Position numbers and translations under genes: made by a program | Origin: Lamellibrachia columna | Lineage: Eukaryota > Annelida > Polychaeta > Sabellida > Siboglinidae | Assembly: GCA_963662155.1 (NCBI GenBank) | Contig: OY759262.1 | Span: forward strand, 15,291,282-15,355,281 | Direction of reading: 5' to 3' | Length of the DNA: 64,000 nucleotides | Notes under the pieces: model-generated | The model's input: only the letters and a program-made list of their open reading frames with translations | Told to the model about the DNA's origin: nothing | The model's database searches: none | Part shown: in pieces, positions 22,990 through 35,287 of the stretch | Layout: each line of letters begins with the position of its first letter | How positions within the stretch are numbered: position 1 is the stretch's first letter

Positions 22990-24902
22990 CAACTCAAGTA
23001 CACCTAAGACCGGGCGTACCGGTTGGATATGTGGTTCTGCTAAACACTATGCTCGAGATTGTCCTCAAAACATGCACAAGACACCTATATCTGGAAGCAA
23101 AAACAGAGTAGGACCCAATGAGACGACACTAGCGCGTGAAGAGGCTCTGTTATACAAAGGTGCTATAAAGTTAACAACAAAACAGGTTGGAGATGTTTGA
23201 TACATTGACAATAAAAACGGTAAAAGATTTCAATTACAGTAAATGGCCGCTTTAGCATCTGACCAACATAAAGGTATGGTAGTCGCAGTAGGACAAGTAA
23301 GTGGTCGACTAGACGTGGTTGAAGTCTTACGTTATAGCGGTTGTTCCACTATGGTCATTAGAAAGGATCTTTGTTACCCAGATGACTTGACAGAAGAGAT
23401 TAGGTTGTGTGATGATGGGCGGAAGACTGATTGAAGTTCCAGTTGTAACAAAAACGGTAGACACTCCATACTACACTGGGATAGTGGAAGGCGTAGCTAT
23501 GGACTCTCCCGTTTACGACTTGGTCATTGGAAACCTTCTCGAACCAGGAGGATCCAGACACTAGTTGGGAAACATCTGAGTTAAAGAAGACCACTCTAAA
23601 TGCAGAGAAAACAGCAGACATTGATATAATCAGTGATGACATTACTGATCATGAGATAACAGGAGGGGTAGTTACATGCTCACAAAGCAAGGACAAACCA
23701 CTACGACCCCTGAAAGTAGCTAAAACGAACATGGTCAATCTGTCCAGTAAAGAGGTTGGAAGACTGCAAGAAAAGGACACAACTCTAGACAAACTGCGAC
23801 AAAGAATAGAAAAAAAGAGTCAAAACAGTGTGGTACTGAAATGTACTATATAGACAAGAGCAATGGATTGATGTATAGAAAATTCACATCATCACCGGAG
23901 AAGGTATCGGTAGTCTTAAACAGCTAGTATTACCTCTCTGTTTGCGTTAATCTGTACTAGAAGTAGCTCATGATTCAATATTGGGCGGCCATTTAGCTAC
24001 TAAGAAGACATACGACAGAGTAACTTCAACTTTCTTTTGACCGGGTGTGTATGACGTCACGAGATATTGTCAATCATGCGATATTTGTCAACGGACAGTA
24101 CCGAAAAGCAGATGTGGAAAGACACCATTGGTAGGTATGACCATCATCGGTGAAACATTCGATCGTGTAGCAGTAGACTTGGTTAGGCCACTACCGATGT
24201 CAGGACGAAAGCATAGGTGGATATTGACGTTGGTCGACTGCACCACACGATATCCAGAAGCCATACCCATGAAGGGCATCAATACCATAGAGTGTGCAGA
24301 AGCGTTGGTAACATATTCTGCAGGATAGTCATTCCTACAGAGATACTGAGTGACTGAGGCTCTCAGTTCGTTTCAGATCTTATGTGTGAGATTTCGCGTT
24401 TGTTATCTGTTCGACAGCTTCATACAACTCCATATCACGCGCAGTGTAATGGGTTAGTTGAATGGTTCAATGGCACAATTCGACGGATGCTGCAACAGAT
24501 GGCTGCCGAAAAAACAAATGACTGGGATAGGTATGTACCGGCATTACTGTTCTCATACAGAGAAGTTCCACAGGAAAGTTTAGGATTTTCATGGTTCGAA
24601 TTAGTATACGGAAGATCTGCGAGAGGATCCAAGAGCGTTATACGATATATCTGGGCAACCGAAGATACAGAGGAACAGACGAGAACAACTTATCAGTACA
24701 TGCTGGAGTTGAGAGACAAACTAGAGGAAACTTGTAAGCTGGCACTCGACGAACTTCGAAAGGCCCAGAGCAAGGAACACAAATGGATCAACAGAAAAGC
24801 AAAGGTGAAAAATCTTAATGACCAAGTGTTGTTACTTCTGCCAGCCAAGATGAACAAGTTAGAGATGCAGTGACAAGGTCCTTATGTTATCATCAAAAAG
24901 GT
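22990..24902 (+). pseudogene. Ty3/Gypsy gag-PR-IN relic
   Basis: In order: a nucleocapsid zinc knuckle CGSAKHYARDC (23030-23062; the first Cys is Gly); an aspartic protease motif with Asp replaced by Tyr (LRYSGCST, ~23325); a linker; an integrase HHCC domain (HDSILGGH, CQSCDIC, 23970-24090); and the integrase core with VAVDLV (~24170), a second Asp followed by a TGA stop (~24350) and the Glu in GLVEWFNGT (~24455). No reverse transcriptase lies between protease and integrase. The linker leads straight into integrase, as in Gmr1-like elements where IN precedes RT. The sequence is cut just after the integrase C-terminus, before any RT. Several stops and the lost protease Asp make it non-functional. 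Confidence 0.88.
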
Positions 24903-24904
24903 GA

Positions 24905-25660
24905 GAGAGGTGACACATCCTGTATTCGTATTTTGCATCATTTAAATGGTAAACTGACACGACTATCATTACGTTGTTATTCACATGTATATCCTCTACG
25001 GACCCCGCGTACAGCCCACTGGATAATCAGTCTTTTCATGATAAAAGACAGTCAAATGCATTTCTATGAAAGAAAACCTATTGTACCTTATGGACAAATG
25101 TGTGCTGCCATCTACCGATCACTCGTAGAGCCGAGAGACATATACGCAGCAGAGGGTGAGCTGGAGTGTCGTGTGAGGGCGTGGTCGGTTGAGCGACAGG
25201 AAAGGATGGACTGTCTGGGAACCTGTGACACAAGTAGTGTGTGGACGGTGTTCAAGCGATAATGTGAATTGTTTTCATTGTTATTTCATCTTAATTCGAG
25301 TTATACTCGCAGTGAAACGAGGCGTTGGATATTATAAGTTTTTTGGTTTTGGTAATTATGAAATTCTACAATGTATGTATTGTGATATACATTCCAATAT
25401 GGTATGTAAATTAAATACGTTAACTGGCTGTTATAGTCCAATGGTATTACTTATTTACACGACCATTGCGCGACAGTGCCACAGTTATGCTAAATTGACT
25501 TAGTCTGTCATGAAAAGACAGTATTAGGCAGGCGCACAATCTGTAGTTGTTCATCTACAAGTTGAACGTTGTCACCAGCCATTGATTAATCACAAAAAGA
25601 CAGTACGACAATACACGTGGACATCGCGCACACATCAAGACGTCTACACAAACAGTTAAT
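24905..25660 (+). mobile_element. Gypsy-associated 3' region / possible LTR (copy 2)
   Basis: Second copy of 18594-19360, here joined to the end of integrase. A 130-codon open frame at 24870-25262 spans the junction and has no known domain. Confidence 0.6.
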
Positions 25661-25739
25661 TGACCGCAGTTTGGTCATTCTCTCGAGAACTGGTCCAAAA
25701 GGTGACGTGGAAGGTGACAACTAAAATTAAAATTGTCTA

Positions 25740-27460
25740 TGTTGTTGGTAAAATATGAGAGACGAAGATCTCCCATTTGCATAACAACAAAATAAAAAAT
25801 AAGAATGAAGTGTGATCGAATGACGTCATCTGTCAATGTAAAGTGACAGTAGAGAATCAACGTAATGCAAACATTTCGTTTCAAGTTGTGTACTTTTCAT
25901 TGTCATCTGGAAGATTGAAACCTAAATAACATGTATGGACCGAGTGGACAACGATCAACCCCCATGGGGCCATGGGGAAAAATTTTCGGGACAAAAATGG
26001 CGAAACTACTCTTTAGAATCGTTGAACGACATAAACGTATGAGGTCTCTGTGGATTCCTAATGAAGATTACCAATTTTTGCCCGAGTGGATAACGATCAA
26101 CAAACATCTGAACAACTTTTCGCAAAAAACATCTGTAACTGCTCTAACTTTTAAGCCGTTGACACGACATCAACATACCAGATTTACGTGGATTCTTACT
26201 GGTTAGTAACTTTTTGGTCCGAGTGGAAAACGATCAACGCCCACGAGGCCAGACATCGAGTTTCCATTTGGCCACCATGTTGAGCAAATATTGGCAAATT
26301 GAAAATCAATGCCATTCTTTATTGATATAGCATTATAACTCTTACAAGATAAAGATAGCATTATAACTCTTACAAGATAAAGATAGCATTATAACTCTTA
26401 CAAGATAAAGATAGCATTATAATTCTTACTAAAGCATCTTCAGTAGGCATTGTGTTACACAACTGGTAGAAAACATTTTCAAAAAACCTTTGTTTTATTT
26501 AGTATTTTGTTATAACTTCCGGAAAAAAACGTCTTTTTTAACAATATAATCTGAAGTAACTTTCCAACTGATTCTAATAATGTTTTCTACCAGTTGATAG
26601 CGAACAATAAACTGAATGTAACACTCAAAACCTTATTGAAGTGAAATGCCTCGGGACACTCCTCCCTATTTCTTACACCGAACACAAAACGAACGAATGT
26701 GTGAGACAACAAGTAGACTCCCTCGCTGGAAGGCAAGAACCCTTGTTGTCAACGGTGGAACGACGAAAGCTCTCCTGGTTTGGCCACAACACCCGACACA
26801 ACACCATTACAAAAACCACCCTTCGAGGCGCCCTGGAGGGCAAGAGAAGACGAATGAACGCATCTAAACCAACCGACAACAAGCAGAAGACAGACACCCC
26901 AACGATCGTTATGGCTACTATTTGAGAACAATGCAGCTGCGGGAGGAGCTATAGTTATTTTACATTTATTGTACATATATAACATTGAAGCATGTGTTGT
27001 TACACTTCAGATTTAACAAGTCTTCCTCTACTGTGCATCTCACCAACTGTGCGTTTTGGTACGTGGTTAGGCAAGTACACTAAGATCCCATGTGATATTT
27101 GGAATGTTCACACAGAGAATGGTAATAACGTATGATGGCCACACCCATGCTGTATCGTCACTGTCCGGCCAGATGTATCATCCGCCTCTACACCGCTGAC
27201 AGTTCAGCTGAACCTCTCCCGTCGAATAGAAATTAGAGTAATTTAACATCATGAAATTATGTTGGCATTGTTCAATCAATTCAGTCAACATTTACTTTTA
27301 AAGTTAAGATCTGAATTTGTGAAATCTCTTGAAGAATAATTTAAAACAAAGACATGCAAGAGTAACTAATCAACGAAAACCTTAAGAATGAGAAGTAACA
27401 TGTTTTTTGTTAACATTACTTTCATTTATTTTTAGGGTAAATAACATATTTAGCGGTTTG
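25740..27460 (+). mobile_element. Repeat family X, copy 3
   Basis: Collinear with copies 1 and 2; it carries the CRE at 25821-25828, a small local triplication of CATTATAACTCTTACAAGATAAAGATAG near 26330-26420 (first 20 bases diagnostic) and the empty SINE site near 26508. The LINE tail is at 26641-26880. The 3' untranslated part continues to about 27440, where it meets LINE endonuclease sequence. Confidence 0.75.
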
Positions 27461-28234
27461 TGAATGCCTGTGCAATACACAACATTGATTGGGGATGTGT
27501 GTTCACACACAAGAGAATACATAAGGCAACATGGGTATCTCGTGACCAAGTCACTGAAAATGAGATAGACCACATCGGCATAAACAAAATGTTCAGAAGA
27601 TCGCTACAAGACGTGCGTGTGAAGAGAGGCGCTGACGTTGTTTCTGATCACCACCTTGTAACAGCTAAAACTCAAGCTAAGAAGAAAAGGAGTAGAACAA
27701 GAAAGACGAAAGGCAAGATATAATGTGGATTTCCTGAAGGATCCAAGAACAGCAGAAGAATATAAAGTCACATTAGCTAATAGATTCAAAGTCCTTCAAG
27801 AACTGTATGATGAGGATCAGGGAGTAGACATCAACAGCAAATGCAATAAACACCACATGCGAAGAGATAGAAGAAGGAAACCCCAACAGAAAGACTGGAT
27901 TTCAGTAGAACAAATTAGGAAAATACCGACCAGAAGAGACAAGAAGGAAGCAGTCAACAGCAGCCGCACAAGGGTGGCAAAGGTAACAGCTCAGAAAGAG
28001 CACACAGCAGCAAATAGAGAGGTGAAGAAAAGTGTCAAAACAGACAAAAGGAACTTCGTGGAGGGACTTGCACAAGAGGCAGAAAAGGCAGCATTCAGCA
28101 GGAACATGCAGCAACTCTACGATACAACAAGGAAGTTAGCTGGAAAGTTTAAGAAATCAGAGCGGCCAATCAGAGACAAAAATGGGAGTGTCCTGATGGG
28201 GCCAGACAAACAGCTTAATATATGTTTAGCATGA
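27460..28234 (+). pseudogene. LINE ORF2 endonuclease C-terminus and linker
   Basis: The first frame (27460-27720) shows the C-terminal APE-type endonuclease signature: HKATWVS, ENEIDHIGINK, FRRSLQDVRVKRGADVVSDHH, where the SDHHL motif is catalytic. A frameshift near 27722 leads to the linker frame (27725-28234) with SRTRVAKV, NREVKKSVKTDKRNF and QLYDTTRKLAGK, typical of the region before reverse transcriptase. It stops before RT and runs into a (TA)n tract. Probably the same LINE family as the RRKLSWFGH tails. Confidence 0.88.
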
Positions 28235-28328
28235 TGGATATATTTAATGTGATATTAAGTTTCATAATGTAATATCTTCGTTTATGTAAATCTTGCTCCT
28301 CTTGAAGACAAACGAATTACCAACACAT

Positions 28329-28628
<300 letters not shown>

Positions 28629-28649
28629 GAATTTATGCAACTCACCAGG

Positions 28650-28924
28650 TGCATAACAATTTTTATGAAATAACCAAGACAGGTCGTCGTTAAACTTGCC
28701 CTGGGTGTCCGAGACTACACCGGAACTAATTGGCCAAATAAATTGTATTACTCCGCGCTAGCCAGCCAATCACGGCTTAGCGGAAACCAGTTCAAACCGG
28801 AGCCAGTAGCTTGAATCTTTCACTCCTGCTTCAATCTCTGCATTGCGAAGTTGTGACTAAAATTTGTGTCTCGAAATCCGCCCTCCTCCCCACCTTTCTT
28901 CCTTATTCTCAATGCTTAGTTTAA
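28650..28924. other. Short non-coding region with a CCAAT motif
   Basis: Moderately G+C-rich sequence with AGCCAATCACGGC. It could be a promoter-like patch for the open frame that follows, but nothing else supports this. Confidence 0.25.
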
Positions 28925-29368
28925 ATGCGATTGTACATCGTTGATGAAATAGGAAGTTGGAAGATGTCGAAACCGCTTTCCCCACTTTTGGCCTTATATA
29001 AGATGAACACGGGGGTTTGTCCCCTAGTATTTGGTGTTCATGGGGTTTTTCTGCGCAGACAAGCTTCCTGTTTCTTCATCGGTATTCTTGGCTTATGTTT
29101 ATTTAGGTTATCGAAATGGCCCCACCTGTTTGTAATTAAATTTGTGTATTGGTGGTGGAATGTCTGTATTATTCATGACGACTCCTTGATGTATCGTCAT
29201 GCTTGTAAGAATGTGGGCTCTGAGTTGCCGGACGGGGCTGTACATGTGTTCAGTTCCTGTCTGGTTTGCTTTGAAGAGCTCACATTCCTGTTAATGTTAT
29301 TCCCAAAGTGGCTGCGTGATAAACAGTCCACTTTGAATGAGCAGCGTCATTACCATATTTGGCGGTAG
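28925..29368 (+). CDS. Unassigned 147-codon open frame
   Basis: ATG-initiated, ending TAG, with a hydrophobic middle (FFIGILGLCLF and HLFVIKFVYWWWNV could each span a membrane) and scattered Cys. No domain was recognised. It is not covered by any repeat found elsewhere in the window, and its composition differs from the flanking AT-rich DNA. It may be a chance frame, an exon of an unknown gene, or transposon sequence. Confidence 0.2.
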   Translation: MRLYIVDEIGSWKMSKPLSPLLALYKMNTGVCPLVFGVHGVFLRRQASCFFIGILGLCLFRLSKWPHLFVIKFVYWWWNVCIIHDDSLMYRHACKNVGSELPDGAVHVFSSCLVCFEELTFLLMLFPKWLRDKQSTLNEQRHYHIWR

Positions 29369-29369
29369 A

Positions 29370-30175
29370 AGCCAGTGTGCGTTAAAAAAAATTGGCGTAT
29401 ACATGTTTGCCGGTAGTTCTACCATTTGACAACTGGGCGCAGTAGGTGATAACATTTCCCAGCCAGGGTCCAGGGCCCGCACGCTACGAAATCCCTTCAA
29501 TTAGTAAAGGTCGGCTTTTTACAGTATGGAAGCCCGCCATCCGATTTTATTTCGCTGTCTGTGTCGTTTGTCTTTAACACATGCATAATTGCACCGCAGT
29601 TTTCCTTCCCAACAGGAAATATCATCTGTTGACCAATCACTGACCGCGCTTCTTACGTTATTTGGTAAAATGCGGATATTAATACCGGTAACGTTAATTG
29701 AAGCCTTCACTAGTGACACGTACAAATGGATAATGTGTCTCATTTCTCAAACCTTTTGTGTGAGACCGTGACATTTAATCCAAAACATAGTCTCACAGCT
29801 TTTAAATGCGTGAAAGTTGAAACATTGACAGGCGTCGTGCATTCGTACGTTTTAAAAGAACAACTGGAGGTATGTGATTTGGTTTTAGCAAAACTTGCTC
29901 AACATGTCAACATGATTATGTCAGTGACTGTCAACAAATTGCATAATTTTTGATAATTAATTTGCTTACAATCAGACAGTACGTTAGCACTACCACCAAT
30001 GCATAAAAATTATGAACACTTTAATCTGACCACTTCAGCTTGCTTAGTGCTAGTGACGAATTAGTGACGCATCGCGTAAACAAACCCGTCATCTCGCGGC
30101 GTCATTTGATTGACAGCGTCACGCGACTGGGCCGTTAGCACAAAGCCGTTAGTAATGAGAGTTAGCACAGTGACA
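29370..30175. other. Non-coding region, no feature recognised
   Basis: Short open frames on both strands have no recognisable content. No repeat shared with other parts of the window was found. Confidence 0.45.
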
Positions 30176-30425
30176 GTCAGCCAACCATATGCCAACCGTT
30201 GGCGCAACGTTAGCCCAACAGCAGCAACTATTGTTGGCGCTCGTTTGGCCAACGTTGCGCCTACGTCAACAGCCAACCATCAGCCAACGTTGCCCCAACC
30301 ATCAGCCAACGTTGCCCCAACCATCAGCCAACGTTGCTCCAACCATCAGCCAACGTTGCCCCAACCATCAGCCAACGTTGCCCCAACCATCCGCCAACGT
30401 TACTTCAACCATATTTCAGTGTGTT
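30176..30425. repeat. 22-bp minisatellite (CCAACCATCAGCCAACGTTGCC)
   Basis: Six to seven near-identical 22-bp units at 30276-30405, preceded by diverged GCCAACGTT copies from 30176. The AACGTT core is palindromic. Open frames across it (QPTISQRCPNH) are repeat artefacts. Confidence 0.92.
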
Positions 30426-30429
30426 CCCA

Positions 30430-30985
30430 ACCTTAAAAAAAAACGAACATATTTATAATAAAAATATTTATTTCAAATATGTTTCACCATGTAAAATTAC
30501 AATCAGTTTTCACCTGAGTATAGTTGAATGTACAGAAATACTGTTTAATATCATTATGTATACATCGATACTGTGATATACAAACATTCCAATCCATTCT
30601 TAGACAACGAGAGTGTAGTCATAATGAGACTTGTAATATCATACTAACAATCATAACAATGCATTGACAGCATAATCCTAATTCAAATACAACCTCAGTT
30701 ATTGTATATTTGAAAGCTGTACTAATGTATAAAAAAAATTATATGATATAGCTTATGCTATAATTACAAATGCTATGCTTTAATATTCTAAGACATACTC
30801 AGATATGGTTTCATACTGCAATACATTTGACACAAAAGAAATACAAAAACAACTAACAAATTATGGCTTCACAATTACTAACCTATCGCTAGAATTAGAA
30901 CACAACAGTTTTACAATTATTTCACAGATATAACCTGACTAATATACATAAAGTCCCGTACATTTGTGGATTCAACATAATACCG
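30430..30985. other. Non-coding AT-rich region
   Basis: No gene or element recognised. Confidence 0.5.
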
Positions 30986-31275
30986 ATGCATGGCATACTA
31001 TGGCATACATGTGACCGTTATACTAGTCTCAGTGTGGTGATAGGTGAAGATGACACAGCACAAGAATTTACATTCGGCCCTCGGCATTGCAGTGATACTG
31101 ATTTTGCTGACGATATTGTTCTATTGTCTAACACAATCAACCAAGCCTGGGGCTACTGTACAGAGTTGGATCAGCAAGTAATTCAGTTGCCCTCTATCTC
31201 AACTCACCCAAAAACATAGTATGTTGCATTCAGTATTGACAGCCCCCTCATCGAAACCATATCTGATCAGAGACA
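30986..31275 (+). pseudogene. LINE reverse-transcriptase palm fragment
   Basis: The frame contains DTDFADDIVLLSNTINQA, the FADD catalytic box (motif C) of non-LTR reverse transcriptase, preceded by a GPRHC.DTD context. After an in-frame stop near 31217 the downstream YVAFSIDSPLIETI resembles the KT..M.FN segment and what follows. Upstream and downstream RT motifs are absent. Confidence 0.8.
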
Positions 31276-31439
31276 ATGAGATGGAGGTGAAGTGAAGTTT
31301 TATTTGTTTAGATGATACATACAAATAACAATTTGTACATATTTTACGTAGTTTTGATGATCCAGGGAGGCCTGCGCTAAGACCTGAGAGATCGCTATCG
31401 TACAAGCCTCCCTGTGACTATGTATGGTGCAGTCACGAC

Positions 31440-31580
31440 TGGGTCCAATTATGTAATTGTAATTGATTACAACAAAATTGTGTAATTATAATTGATTATG
31501 GTTTCGAAATTTTGCTGTAAATGTAATTGCTATATTTTGTATAATTGAAAATTTATTTCAATTACAATCAATTACAGTAC
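31440..31580. mobile_element. AT-rich fold-back, possible MITE
   Basis: TGTAATTGTAATTGATTAC on the left and CAATTACAATCAATTACAG on the right form an inverted pair about 100 bases apart. This TGTAATTGTAATTGA style of end is common in small non-autonomous DNA elements. No target duplication was confirmed. Confidence 0.4.
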
Positions 31581-31599
31581 GTTTCATTTCACAAACTGC

Positions 31600-32200
31600 C
31601 TGAATGAATTGTCAATAAAAGTATAATTTAAGTCTCACATGAGTTGAAAATCAAGACTAATTACCTGCTTATATATTTATATTTAAGTCACAGTATTCAC
31701 TGTCTGGTGGGTACTGGTCTATGGTGCTAGTGGTGGGTAGCCTTAGCGATTAGCCTTTTCAATAAGTTGGTAACAGCCAGGAAGCAATAAACAATGCACA
31801 GATATTGTCAGACAAAGGCTAAGCTGGTATTCAAACAACATGGAAAGACCTGTAGCCTGATATTGCTTCAGAAAATATCAGCTCAGTGAAACATTGCAGA
31901 GTTAGCAATTGCACCCCTTGTGTTGTGGTGGACTGGAGACAGGTCAGGTGGCAAGGACTGTTTATATGGCATCTCTCCCCATACCCAACTCACACAAAGC
32001 AAAGGTCAGACAAATTAAGAATGTTAGCTTAGAGCAGGAGCTACAACCTCAAAGTAAACACATCATACCCTATTATTACTATTTTCTGAAGAAAAATGTA
32101 AGAAATGCACCATGATAAAATTAATGTCTGCAAAACTAGAATGGATGCTTAGAGAAGAACTACAAATAAATTTTGTATTACGGCCTATGGGATTTTGTCC
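31600..32200. other. Non-coding region, no feature recognised
   Basis: Open frames here are short and without recognisable motifs. Confidence 0.45.
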
Positions 32201-32204
32201 AATT

Positions 32205-33140
32205 TTAAAATTTTTGTCCTGTGGGATTTTTTTTTTTAAGGATTGTGTGAACGATTGTGTCAAAAGCCTTTGACAGATCTAGAAATATTGCCAATGGTAA
32301 ACCTTTTTTGTCAAGATTTAAGTATATTCTGTCAACTAATTCAGATATTGCCAGTTCAGTAGAATATTCAGCTCTGAAACCATACTGATTTGGGTGGAGG
32401 AGCTTAATAAAAGTGAGATAGTGGAATAATTGAGTATAAACTATTTTTTCAAAGACTAGATATGCACGGCAGAAGAGATATTTGTCTGTAGTTGTTGAAA
32501 TTATGATTATCATATTTTTTGTGGACGGGAATAACTTTAGCAATTTTTTAGGGAATTTTACACTAAGTAGAGATTGATTAATTATACTGGTAAGGGGTTT
32601 GGCAATGACATTAACAGAAGCTTTCAGTAACATTGAAGAAATGTTGTCATTTCCCATACTTCTTTGTGACTTTAAGTTATTTATTATATTTTTTTTGTAA
32701 TTTTCACTGACAGGTGTAAATTGGAAGTTAGTATCATTTGTTCTTTTTTAGATATGATTTGAAGCTTGGTTTCCCATTAGTGTTTAATTTGTTTGTAAGG
32801 TGTGGTCCAATATTTATGAAGAAGTTATTGAATTGTGTTGCTATTTCTTTTTTATCTGTTATCTTAGTTTCATTTAGATTGAAATATGTCGGAAATTGTT
32901 TTTGTATTTTGGATTTGTTGATAACATCAGCTATGTTTTCATGATGTAATTCCTGTATTTACTGAATAGCAGGTTATAATAAGTAGCCTTTGCTTCTCAT
33001 TTTAATTTCCTTACTTCTTTTGTTTTATTTTCCACTTCAGTTGATTTTAGTTTGTTTATATTTGAGTTAGGACTTGTCATGTGTACTTCTAAGTATAGTT
33101 TGTCTCTTTTTTATTTTAGCTAGGAGATCACAAGTCTCGG
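32205..33140 (-). pseudogene. LINE reverse-transcriptase fragment (second family, minus strand)
   Basis: On the minus strand, about 33140 to 32660 encodes a broken pre-RT region with TSPNSNINKLKS and many stops. From 32657 the frame is open and reads GNDNISSMLLKAS, the fingers and palm with FEKIV, NQYGFRAEYSTELAI and FLDLSKAFDTIVH. The last carries the first catalytic Asp of RT motif A. This is Jockey/RTE-like RT, in the opposite orientation to and distinct from the RRKLSWFGH family. It ends at a poly-T tract near 32228. Confidence 0.88.
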
Positions 33141-33179
33141 GAGTAGATGACAAGAGCATTACTTGTTACCATTGACTGT

Positions 33180-33516
33180 TCTAGTGCAAAATAGTTACCT
33201 CCTCCCTCACAAACTGGTGCCATACCCCCAATTTTGACCAAATTTCCATTTTGGCAACTGGTCAGTACCATGCTATTTGTGATTGCTACGGCTGTCTGTC
33301 TTTGCAAGCAAACTGTTCACTTTTCCCGTGAACCTATGCCTTTGGGAATGGTTATATCTTCTGTAAACCACTTCGTGGTTAGGGTTAGCTAGATAAGGGG
33401 TTAACTAGATATGGGGTTAGCTAGGGATGGGGTTAGATAGAGATGGGGTTAGCTACGGTTAGGCTTCCATTCCTTCATCTCCTTGTGTCCGTACACTTAC
33501 AAAGAACTGCACGCAA
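33180..33516 (+). repeat. B segment of the transposon-linked repeat
   Basis: CCTCCCTCACAAACTGGTGCC to GAACTGCACGCAA. It occurs four more times in the 53-61 kb array. It includes ~17-bp units of GGTTAGCTAGGGATGGG at 33376-33455. Confidence 0.75.
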
Positions 33517-33831
33517 CATGAAATGAATACTGAGACTTGGTGAATAGATATTTATGAAAATTACTGTTGATATATATGTGCTGATATTAAGCTTTTTGCT
33601 TACCATAAACTCTTTCGGGCAATTTGAACAGATAAAAAAATTGTATTTATTGACAACTATATATCTTATTAATCATCAAATAGCGTAACATATCAGCTGA
33701 TGCACATCAAATGTTATAGTGCAGCATTAAAATGTACATTTGTTTGACATTTTTGATATATAGTAGATCAGTTATAGGATACATCCTAAAAGTGACGGTT
33801 ACGAAGTTTAAATGATAGCGACGCTTAACAT
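33517..33831 (+). repeat. Left terminal inverted repeat
   Basis: About 315 bases matching the reverse complement of 38595-38917 with roughly 10 percent differences by eye. The same sequence also occurs without a transposase four times in the 54-60.8 kb array. Confidence 0.85.
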
Positions 33832-33999
33832 GTAATGCTCTTGTTGACTAGATGGAATCAATAAAATATATGTAATAATATAATATTAACTAGCCTGACA
33901 CAGACAATGTTCTAAGTAAACGCACGCAACATTAGGCAAGTTAGCAGCCGTTTTAATTGATTCGTGTGAGTCTATTTTGGACCATGGCACTATGCATTG

Positions 34000-34790
34000 G
34001 TGATATTGTATAGCAAATTTGGACAGAATAGTCGTATTTTTGTTGTGTCACAGCCACTGGAAGCAATGCGTATATCAACATTTTAAAATGTGGCCGCTAT
34101 GGGTATCTGGTCGTGTGATACCCCTTTATGATGGCGTATCCAAATCAAACAGTACGCCATGTACCCGATCAAGTAGAAGCATGAAAGCAATCACATAAAC
34201 AATAAAATTTAGAAAGTCTGACACAATGGAAATCACCCAAAATCCTGTTAAATGTGCCAAATTTTCAAGTTTCTGACAAAGTTGCGCCATATTTGGTTAA
34301 AAATCAAGCAATTATATAAATATTAATTTGAAAATAAGTAGGTGGTATATTTAAAGAGACAGTAAGTAGGTTTAATTGGTTCGCAATGCTCTAGAAATCT
34401 AGTGTACATAATTATTGATTTATCAAGGGTCAAATTTGACCTATATTTAAATTATGTGACTGGTTTTCAGCTAATATTATGGGCAGGGCATTGTTATGAT
34501 TTGGCTGTGAATCAAATAATAATGACGTGACAAGCAGGAGTGTTCCTTAATGGGTTTACATATACATTGTGCCGCAACTTGATATAAAATTGGACACTTT
34601 CTCCATAAAAAGCTTCCCTATTTAGGCACCATGGCAACGGAAATGCGGTAGCCATCTAACAATCATGGAGGAGGGTTTTTTATCAAAAATATACTGATTA
34701 AATGCATGAAAACGTGTGTCTGTCACCAAACAACGAGTGTGTACTGTGCTGCACAAACAAGAACATTACTTGTTAAGGGGACACACTATG
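34000..34790 (-). repeat. A segment of the transposon-linked repeat, inverted
   Basis: Reverse complement of 53424-54215, from the TTTGATAAAAAA/ATGGCTACCGCATTTCCGTTGCC end to GGCTGTGACACAAC. The orientation relative to the neighbouring terminal segment is opposite to that seen in the tandem array. Confidence 0.85.
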
Positions 34791-34799
34791 GTGAAAATT

Positions 34800-35287
34800 A
34801 CATTTTTTTTATATTATTTTTTCCCCGGTCATTTTCAGGTTTACGTTTTATCTAACTATCCATCTATGTTCACTATATTTATAAATACATGCCACATATT
34901 CAATAAAAACTTACTTTTATAGCATCCCTATTGTCTTAGAATTATTGATTTATTATAGTTACGCAACTGTGATTGAAAAATAACAGCGTTTTCGCCGGCC
35001 GATAGACCCGCCATGTTTGTTGACATGTCTGGTATGGCTGGAAAGCTTCACTTTCGCACTGCATGATGGTTATGATGCTATAAATATAGCTTCAGTAGTT
35101 TCCGTTCATTTTTAACTCGAAGAGACCCCCTCCAAATGAGTTTCCGCCGTTGTCATTGGCCTAAACGAAGCACGTGACCGCAGGTTATCCGCTCATTGGC
35201 TACTTCAGCTACACAAAGACCTTTTCCCGAGTTCCGCCATTGTTGTTTACGCTTCGCACTGTTATTATTTCATCCGTTTTTCGCACA
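34800..35287 (+). promoter_or_regulatory. Upstream region of the transposase gene
   Basis: No repeat copies. It contains TATAAATATAGC near 35080 about 200 bases before the ATG, and CCGCCATTGTTG close to the start. A promoter is likely somewhere here, but no element is proven. Confidence 0.35.

Noticed and set aside
33376..33455. Telomere-like repeat (GGTTAGCTAGGGATGGG)
   Set aside because: Irregular ~17-bp units inside an interspersed element repeated five times; not TTAGGG arrays.
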